Of a stretch of DNA of 64,000 nucleotides, positions 57,535-64,000 are shown one piece after another. Numbering within the stretch: position 1 is the stretch's first letter; the number at the start of each line of letters is the position of its first letter. The translations under genes were made by a program, and so were the position numbers. A model generated the notes under the pieces. It saw nothing but the letters and a program-made list of their open reading frames with translations, was not told where the DNA came from and did no database searches. This stretch comes from Symsagittifera roscoffensis (lineage: Eukaryota; Xenacoelomorpha; Acoela; Convolutidae), in assembly GCF_963678635.1 (NCBI RefSeq), contig NC_087062.1:81200751-81264750 (forward strand). Reading direction: 5' to 3'.

Positions 57535-57814
57535 ACACACCAATATATACTAGCTTTGTGGGGGAGCGCGCGCCGAAAAAACGCGATATTTTTTTTGTTA
57601 ATAAATTTTCCAAAAGGTAGCTAAAAACGCCTTTTTGGCCGTTTTTTTAAAATTTTGCCTAAGGCGCAGAAAATTTAGTCAAAATGGGGTCTTTATAGTG
57701 ATTTAGGAGATTTCAGAAATCAATTTGGTCGGCATAAAAAAATGTCGTCAAATTTTTTTGAGATTTTTTTGAAAATCTGCCCCACCCCTCGAGAAAATTG
57801 TAGATCCGCCTCTG
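57535..57814. mobile_element. MITE relative, degraded
   Basis: It has AATATATACTAGCTTTG, GCGCGCGCCG, TTTCCAAAAGG and GGGTCTTTATAG like the relative at 53.1 kb. It ends with ACCCCTCGAGAAAATTGTAG and ATCCGCCTCTG, the inverted CAGAGGCGGAT terminus. Confidence 0.5.
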
Positions 57815-57839
57815 AGTGGAACAATTTTAAGAAATTGGA

Positions 57840-58080
57840 TAAGAAAATTTAAGAAAATGGATAATAAGAAAGCGAATGTTTTCTTTTGCTTCCAAAAAAA
57901 ATTCATGACGAAAATAACAAAAAAGAACGGAAAATAAAAAAAAAGAAAATAACAAAAAACGGAAAATAAGAAAAAAACGGAGAAAAACAAAGAAAAAAGA
58001 AAAAAAAAACAAAAAAATAAGGAAAAAAGGAAAAAGACAAAAAACAACGGAAATTAACAAAAAAAGGAAAAAAGTAATAC
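57840..58080. repeat. A-rich purine tract next to a weak splice donor
   Basis: About 240 bp of A with AACGG and GAAAA words (aaaaacggaaaataag-like units) on the plus strand. In the nAChR transcript this is an almost unbroken U-rich stretch starting just after the exon at 58097-58186. Confidence 0.6.
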
Positions 58081-58096
58081 GAGCGAAGAAAGAAAC

Positions 58097-58186
58097 CTGT
58101 TGGAGTAGGAAGTAGTGAGTGAGGTTTGAGTGCCTCCGTGAAGTTGAGCACTGGCCGCACATTGGGGTCATAGAGCCAGAGAAGGT
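58097..58186 (-). CDS. nAChR subunit N-terminal exon (90 bp)
   Basis: The minus strand reads DLLWLYDPNVRPVLNFTEAL then KPHSLLPTPT, matching the nicotinic N-terminal signature (YDPxVRPV). An in-frame TGA lies just upstream at 58196-58194. The likely acceptor is CACAAAG, with the first two bases finishing a codon. The putative donor CAACAG|GTTTCT is weak. It lies 5.3 kb upstream of the ligand-binding exon in the same orientation. Its end phase (1) does not fit the phase-0 start at 52766, so either an exon between was missed or a boundary is different. The signal peptide exon was not found in the window. Confidence 0.65.
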
Positions 58187-58329
58187 CTTTGTGTCAGTCG
58201 ACGGATGGGCGTGTCCTTATTTGAGGTCCACGTCGTCAGACTACACACGCAACAAAACACACATTAGATCGATTGGGGTAGGTGACACAGTGGTTAAATG
58301 ACACATGAAAACATACACAAATAATTTTC

Positions 58330-58505
58330 AGACGAGCATTTCGGAGGGTGGGTGGGGGAGGGTGCGTATGTGTTGGGGTGGGGGGGGGGGGAGGGCGTTG
58401 TAGCTTGTGCGCTTTCTTTTCTCGCGGATTTAACCCCTGGCGGCCCATAAAACCTCCCATTTAGGAGCTTTTGCTCTCTCGCTACCAAACCCCCCCCCCC
58501 ACCTC
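58330..58505. repeat. G-rich and C-rich runs upstream of the nAChR N-terminal exon
   Basis: Plus strand GGGTGGGTGGGGGAGGG, then a G12-type run at 58380 and a C13-type run near 58488. It has G-quadruplex or i-motif potential in the intron or promoter-proximal DNA. Confidence 0.55.
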
Positions 58506-58599
58506 ACACAAGCATCATTTTTGTGGTAAAACCATTGATTGTACAAGGTTGATTATGAAGACCAAATATGTTTGTCATTGACTATTTAGTCTGCATGTT

Positions 58600-59395
58600 A
58601 TTTTAAAATAATAATCGGACAAAGTGAGCAATCAGTTTACTTGTAAAAAGTTGCAGGTGAGGGGGAATGAAAAAGAGCCCCTATTTTTCTTACTAGATTA
58701 CCACATCCATTGTCAGTCAACAATCCAAAAAGCTGCCTTTAGCGCTAATATACACAATTTGTGAAAAAACTGCTGAGAAAATTGTGTCAAAATACGCTAT
58801 TCTTAATTGTGTGGGACAAATTTTGTCAAATTTTTTGATTTTTTTTTCGAAAATCCAACCCCCCCTCCAAGAAAATCCTCACTCGACAGAATTTAACAAA
58901 TATATCGGAAACTTCTGAAAACTTTGAATTGATCTTGACCTTTGAGCAAAAACTCATCTTCAAACGTATTTTTTACCTTTAAACTCGAGTAGCTCTTTAA
59001 CCTAGAAAAATCTGTTTTCTTAAAAAAAAACTGTATATATTTTTTGTAAAATGCTTCGGCCAAGAAGTTCGACAACAGTTTGCCGTGCATTAAAAATTCG
59101 GTTTGATGAAAAATGCCAAAAAAATCAAGCAAAATTTCCAAGGAAGTTTCAAGACATTTGGTCAAAAAATATTATTCACTTCAAAGCCGGGCTTCAGTTG
59201 GAAAAAAAACTAAACTATTACGCTATAGTATTTAAGAACAAAGATTGCTCAAGGTCACCATTACTGGCTACAATTTTTTCTTTAGAAATATGAAAAGAAT
59301 TGTCATAGCGGAAAAAGGACCTGACACAATGGAAGAATAAAGTCGGAAAAAAATTGAATTTTTTTAAAAAGTTGAAGATAGACATTGCACTTGTG
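58600..59395. other. Unassigned DNA with another partial MITE relative
   Basis: 58730-58880 carries GCGCTAATATACACAATTTGTG and CCACCCCCTCC-like ends similar to the MITE family. No gene is supported. The 80-codon frame 59051-59293 has no domain. Confidence 0.35.
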
Positions 59396-59397
59396 GT

Positions 59398-60950
59398 TTT
59401 TCCGCCTTGCACCATTTGTTCAATCTTTTGCAAGGAAAATCAAAAAATATCATTTGCTTGTGCGAAACTTTGATGGTAAGGCTTAAAAAATCATTTTCAG
59501 GCTTGAATAGGTTACTACGTCGGGCTTCAAACTTAAAGAAAAACTCCAAATTGATTTTATCAAGCTGGGAAACAGATGATTCGGACGGACAAACGAGCAA
59601 TTGATTTGATAGTCATGGATCTGATATCAATTAAAATTCGGCAGCAAAAAAAACTGACCATACGGTACAAAGCCCAAAATAAGTCTGACGAGGATACAGA
59701 CCTCAGAATTGAAAAGATTTGACGAAGATACGGACATCGCAATCGAAAAACTGTGACTAGGATCCAGACATTGAAACCAAAGAGATGAGACGAAATTCTG
59801 GACATCGAAACTAAATAGATTTGACAAGGATCCGAACATCAAAACCGACAAGATGTGACGAGGATCTGGATATCGGAATCGAAAAGATGTAATGATGATC
59901 CGGACATTGGAACCAAAAAAATGTGACGAGTATCCGGACATCAAATTTGAAGAGATGTGACGAGTATCCGGTTTTCGGAACCAAAGAGATGTGACAAGTA
60001 CCTGAACGTTGGGACCAAAGAGATGTGACGAGGGTCCGGACATCAGAACCGAAGAAATGTGACCAAGATCAGAAGACGGCAATCCAAATTAGTGAATAAT
60101 TGAGAGCCGATTTTCTCATCAAGTGTATAATGGAAGCTGAAAGACTTCTAGACCTCAAGGTGGTGGTGATTTAGAGCAGTACGCTTCAAGGTTTTCGTAA
60201 ATCAACCATTTTAAAAATTAATGTGAAAAAATATCCGATATTTAAAATGAATTTTTTGCGTCGCTTTCACGACAGTTGCGACAAGATCAGCAACCAAATC
60301 AATGTAAGCCCATCTTCAGGTAAAAAAGATAATAATTGTCCTTAATCAAGTCAATGTTAATTTCCAAGTCTTCGATTGCTCAATCATCAGTTCAAGAAAT
60401 GACAATGGAGGAGAAAATGAGATCAAGAGTGATGCAGTCATAAGAATGAATACAAGACTTAATTGAAATTGAAAGCACCAAGAGAAGCTGAATTTTTCCA
60501 AATGAGGAGGACACTTACACGTCGTCAAGCGGCATACTAAAATTTTAAATTTGAAATTAATACATTTTATGCCCAATATCAGCTGTTTGACAGAAACTTT
60601 GATAGAAATAATTAAAAGCAGTACTGTTTCAGTAAAGCAGCAGTAGAAAATAGCTCTTCAGAAACTGTGCCAGTGCTGTATTAGATAGAACTTATAAATT
60701 CCAAAAAATCAATCGCAGTGTTGATTCAGTGTTAACTTTGGTTCTGTCTTTGTGTTTCGATAGTTTTGACCACATTGGAAAACAGAGATATTTATGCTTA
60801 ATCAAGATGCTAGCCCACAATTGAATTTGACGCTCCCACAATCCGACGCTCTCAGCTTGCTCTAATGCTACATCTACGCTACACTCTATCCTAACTTTCA
60901 CTATATTGCATAGAATAAATCTCCAGGCAGCGCATAAATATATCACATAT
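59398..60950. repeat. Direct repeat unit A, containing 34-bp minisatellite
   Basis: It starts like unit B at 61018 (TTTTTCC(G/A)CCTTGCAC) and shares GGCTTAAAAAATCA, ACAAACGAGCAATTGATT and GCGGTACAAAGC-like segments in order. It then has the minisatellite (59687-60090) and a shared tail (CAATCATCAGTTCA; AGTAA(A/G)GCAGCAGTA; GATAGAACTTATAAA). No TIR or coding region was found. Confidence 0.65.
59687..60090. repeat. 34-bp minisatellite, about 12 copies
   Basis: The unit approximates atccggacatcggaaccaaa followed by gagatgtgacgagt. The period is 34 bp measured between successive ATCCGGACAT starts. Copies vary by substitutions. The minus-strand ORF over it (59627-60082) is a by-product of the repeat. 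Confidence 0.8.
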
Positions 60951-61017
60951 ATTTATATGTTTAAAATCAAACAACAAATTTTTGAAATATTTGGAGAAAG
61001 TCAATCCAGGTAGATGT

Positions 61018-62560
61018 GGTTTTTTCCACCTTGCACTGCATGCTAATTTTTTTGCAACGCAACTTCAAACAGTATCAATTCCTTGAAAATTATATCATTT
61101 TTTGTTTGTCTTAGCCTTTGTTTATCAGGCTTAAAAAATCAATTTGAGGCTTTTCTCTAAGTCTGAATTCGTTATTAAATGTTCAAAATTCAAAAAGAGC
61201 ATCATATTGATTTTATTAGGACGGTAAACAATTGATTAAGACAAACGAGCAATTGATTCGATAGTAATGAACCTGACAACATTTGAAAATCCGCAGCAAA
61301 AAGAATGAACATGCGGTACAAAGCGAAAGGTACGACTGACGAGGATCCGGATGTCAGCATCGAAGAGATTTGACAAAGATCCCGACATCGGAACCGAAGA
61401 GATGTGACAAAAATCCGGACATCGTGACGAGTATCCGGTTATTGAAACCAAAGAGTGTGACGAGGATCCGGACAATCGGTATTTTCGACCGTGCTCGAGT
61501 TATATGTCGGCCGTGCTCGGCCGTGCTCGAGTTTGTTTCAAACCTGCTCTACTTTTGATTCGAAGTTCTGCTCTACCCAAACCCCGTCTCAAGACAATTA
61601 TTTTTGGGTCAAGCACTGAAAATTGACGCGTAATGACGTCAAGTCATCAGTTGCCAAGTATTCCCCGGGTAGACGGCCTCCCTTTATGTTGGCCTCATTG
61701 CCAAAAATTGCTATGTTTTGACTGTTTCGACCAAAATTCGGTATTTTTAAACCGTTCTCGACCAATTTTCGGTATTTTTTGACCGTTTTCGGCCAACATA
61801 AATGTGCTCGACCCAAGCAAGACATGTTTTGACAGTTCTCGGTTAGTTTTGAGTAAATTTTGACTTTCAAACAACATGAGTTATCTAAATTTAAAGGTAA
61901 TAGTTCATGCTTTTTGGGTAAAATCATGTTTTGCTTACGAATCACAATCCAATGAATAGAGTTATTTGCAATATAAAAACTTTGTAGAGATGAACTATCT
62001 TTAATCGTTTTGAAAGGTTGTTTGCAATTTGAGTCAAAATGTTAAAAATTATAATGATATGTGAAAAAAACCTTTTTGACTGCGAATTAAGGCGGGACAA
62101 TCGGTAATTTTGACCGTGCTCGATGCGTGTTTCGGCCGTGCTCGAGGTATGTTTCAACCGTGATCGAGGTATGTTTTGACCGAGCTCGAGGTATCGAAAT
62201 TGTGCTATACACAAAAATCTCTCTCTCGATTGTTCTTTCTTGGTCAGGCACAAACATGTGCTCGACTTTGAGTGTGGAAAAATAAAGTGAGCACCTCGAC
62301 CCGGGTCAATTGCGCAATCATCAGTTCATGAAACGACAATTAAGGAGAACTAGAGATCATTAGTGATGCAGTCTTGAGACACTCATCAGGCATAAACTCA
62401 TCATCAGTGATGCCATGGATATTCGTACCATTTCAGTAAGGCAGCAGTACAAAAATAGCTCTTCAAAAAGTGTGCCAGTACCGTATTAGATAGAACTTAT
62501 AAAATCCGAAAATCAATCACAGTTTTAATTCAGAATAATTTCGGCGCTGTTTTTGTATTT
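61018..62560. repeat. Direct repeat unit B, with a shorter minisatellite block and an inserted element
   Basis: It is homologous to unit A at 61018-61335, then has a short 34-bp block (61337-61476), then a different insert to about 62295, then the shared tail (CAATCATCAGTTCATGAAACGA; GATAGAACTTATAAAATCC). The order of the blocks equals unit A. Confidence 0.6.
61468..62295. mobile_element. Unclassified insert with GACCGTGCTCGAG repeats
   Basis: It begins gacaatcggtattttcgacc, and the same head (GACAATCGGTAATTTTGACC) recurs in direct orientation at about 62097. Clusters of (T/G)GACCGTGCTCGAGGTATGTTTC-like words occur at both sites, and related CGACCAATTTTCGGTATTTTTT words lie at 61719-61800. 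It is absent from repeat unit A, so it is a later insertion or a nested element. There is no coding region. Confidence 0.5.
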
Positions 62561-64000
62561 CGATGGCTCTGATCACAAAAAATTTAAAGGAAATACAGCT
62601 GAGATAACTATATGGGCAAACAATTGGTATAGGACTTAATCCCTTGGGATAAAATTCCACAGGACAAAACCATCCAGGATGAAACCCCCATTGGTCGATA
62701 TCCCTAGAGCAAAATCCCTCATATTTCAACCTATCATCCAGGGAATGGGACGTGTATATAATTAAGCATTATGAAATAAGGTTTCAAATGAATTAACTTT
62801 GATTTGAATTTCATATAAGCAAAGGCACGCATCGCCATTTTGACATGATTTTAAAAAATTCTTTTACCAACCCATTTTTAAAATATATTAGAAAAGAGCA
62901 CTTCTATCATCAAAAATAATAAGCCATGTGGCACAGCCATTAATTCAGAAAAAACGAAATTAAGTTGAACACTTTGGTGTGAGTTACAAAACCAGGTGCA
63001 AAAAAAATCATTGGAATGGAACAAGTGATCTACCACACTAAAACTTTTTCAGTCGTGATCCAAACGACACTAAAAATTAATGAAAAATTTTGTTGAAAAG
63101 TGTCGAGAAAAACCAGTTTGATTTTTTGATTTTTGGTCTAATTTCAAGCTAATAAGTTGAGCAATTTTAAGGGGTTTTCGTAAGTTCATTGGATTTAAGT
63201 TTGTTGTGACGCGGGCAGAAAAAACTCATAGAGCATAGTTTGAGTTAATCGATCAACTGTACCGTTTCAGTAAGGCAGCAGTAGAAAAACAGCTCAGTAT
63301 GAGAACAGGTATATAACCCGAAAAAACAATCCCAGTTGCTGTTTTTGTTTTTCGATAGTTTCGATCACAACAAACTTAGTGGAAGAACTGTTAAAAACTT
63401 GCTGCTTCCTCAGTATGCTCTAATGCAAAATCTACGCCACATATGTCTAATTTTAAATGAACTGAGTAGAATGTATGTCTAAGAAGCGGATAAAATTTAA
63501 CTGTGTGTTTGAAAGTGAAAAGCAAATGTTTTGAAAGTTTTCCCTGATTTGACGGTAAATCAGTGAAAACAAAATTCTTGCTCGTCCTGAATTCAGTTTA
63601 ATTAATAATACTTCATTTAATTGCGTTTTTTTCTGGACTTTTTCAACTTTTCTGCATCATCTAAAAATTTGCATCAATTTAAAATGTCGTACATTTCCCG
63701 CACATTTTTCTATTCCCCAAGTGACTTGCGTGGAGTTTCCCTCCTAGCCACGCAATTATCTTGAAAGTTGTTTCCGCATAAAATAGTCGTTTTAAGCTAG
63801 CGCGCAGAATATTTTGCTTGAGGAAAACCTCCACTGGTATAGCTATTTCTTTGTTAATAATTCAAAGTATAAAGCATTGTTTAAATAATTTTTTGGTTGA
63901 TCAGATTATATTATGTGCCCTAAAAATTGATTTCCAAAAAAATCAAAATATATTTTTTCCAGCTGAATTTATTTTGGGGCTAATTGTGCAATTGATGTGT
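62560..64000. repeat. Partial third repeat tail and unassigned DNA
   Basis: 63257-63475 matches the tail of units A and B (CAGTAAGGCAGCAGTAGAAAA; GCTCTAATGCAAAATCTACGCCACA). The rest has no supported gene or repeat. Confidence 0.5.

Larger units (their letters stand above)
52767..58096 (-). other. Large nAChR intron (about 5.3 kb) with MITE relatives and assembly gap
   Basis: It is bounded by the 58097-58186 exon and the 52766 acceptor. It contains MITE relatives at about 53051-53290 and 57535-57814, a C-rich ACCC/CCTCC tract at about 55274-55402, a gap of 200 N (56146-56345) and the A-rich tract 57840-58080. No other exon was recognised, but the two phases that flank it do not simply match (see finding), so one could be hidden. 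Confidence 0.6.

Overview
The window is AT-rich animal (metazoan) DNA with two 200-base assembly gaps (11610-11809 and 56146-56345). The one recognisable host gene is a cys-loop nicotinic acetylcholine receptor-type (nAChR) subunit on the minus strand, with GT-AG introns crowded by transposons. No operons, bacterial promoters, tRNA, rRNA or CRISPR array were seen. Penelope-like elements with GIY-YIG domains, PHD-type non-LTR reverse transcriptases, Ty3/Gypsy elements and a hAT-like MITE point to an invertebrate. I cannot fix the phylum.

Layout. (1) 1-~8.7 kb: the 3' part of a large retrovirus-like LTR element on the plus strand. It holds the integrase C-terminus (GPY/F-type), two tiny hydrophobic ORFs, a 343-codon ORF with no methionine codon, an 871-aa membrane glycoprotein (env-like), and a 602-aa unknown protein whose start overlaps the glycoprotein stop as ATGA. 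The coding strand is strikingly A/C-rich and G-poor. This is the most unusual part of the window. (2) ~9-11.5 kb: repeats and unassigned DNA. (3) 11.8-12.8 kb: 3' end of a Penelope-like element (PLE) with an intact GIY-YIG ORF and a hammerhead-like core behind it. (4) 13.4-32.1 kb: a nested, duplicated transposon block. A PHD/RT non-LTR element, a PLE tail and a Ty3/Gypsy element form a unit that occurs twice about 8 kb apart. Between the two units lie near-identical 1.5-kb head-to-tail copies of the non-LTR fragment. The second Gypsy copy (25506-32103) is nearly full length, with 213-bp LTRs. (5) 32.7-35.2 kb: a decayed PLE with RT and GIY-YIG pieces. (6) 35.2-43.6 kb: mostly non-coding, with a 1.1-kb degenerate GGAT-type tract and three more PLE C-terminal scraps.

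(7) 43.68-58.19 kb, minus strand: the nAChR subunit gene. Four exons are visible: an N-terminal RPV exon, the ligand-binding domain plus start of TM1, TM2-TM3, and the cytoplasmic loop plus TM4. Reading phase is continuous across the last three exons. The subunit has no vicinal cysteine pair in loop C, so it is non-alpha-like, and its M2 segment looks cation-selective. Its 7-kb last intron carries a Gypsy fragment (47.8-51.1 kb) and a 404-bp hAT-like MITE with an imperfect 8-bp target duplication. The exon for the signal peptide was not found. (8) 59.4-63.5 kb: a direct array of about 1.6-kb repeats carrying a 34-bp minisatellite, interrupted by a second element rich in GACCGTGCTCGAG motifs.

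Most coding potential here is transposon-derived and broken. The exceptions are the first-8-kb element, whose three long ORFs are open, the short PLE GIY-YIG ORF, and the nAChR exons.
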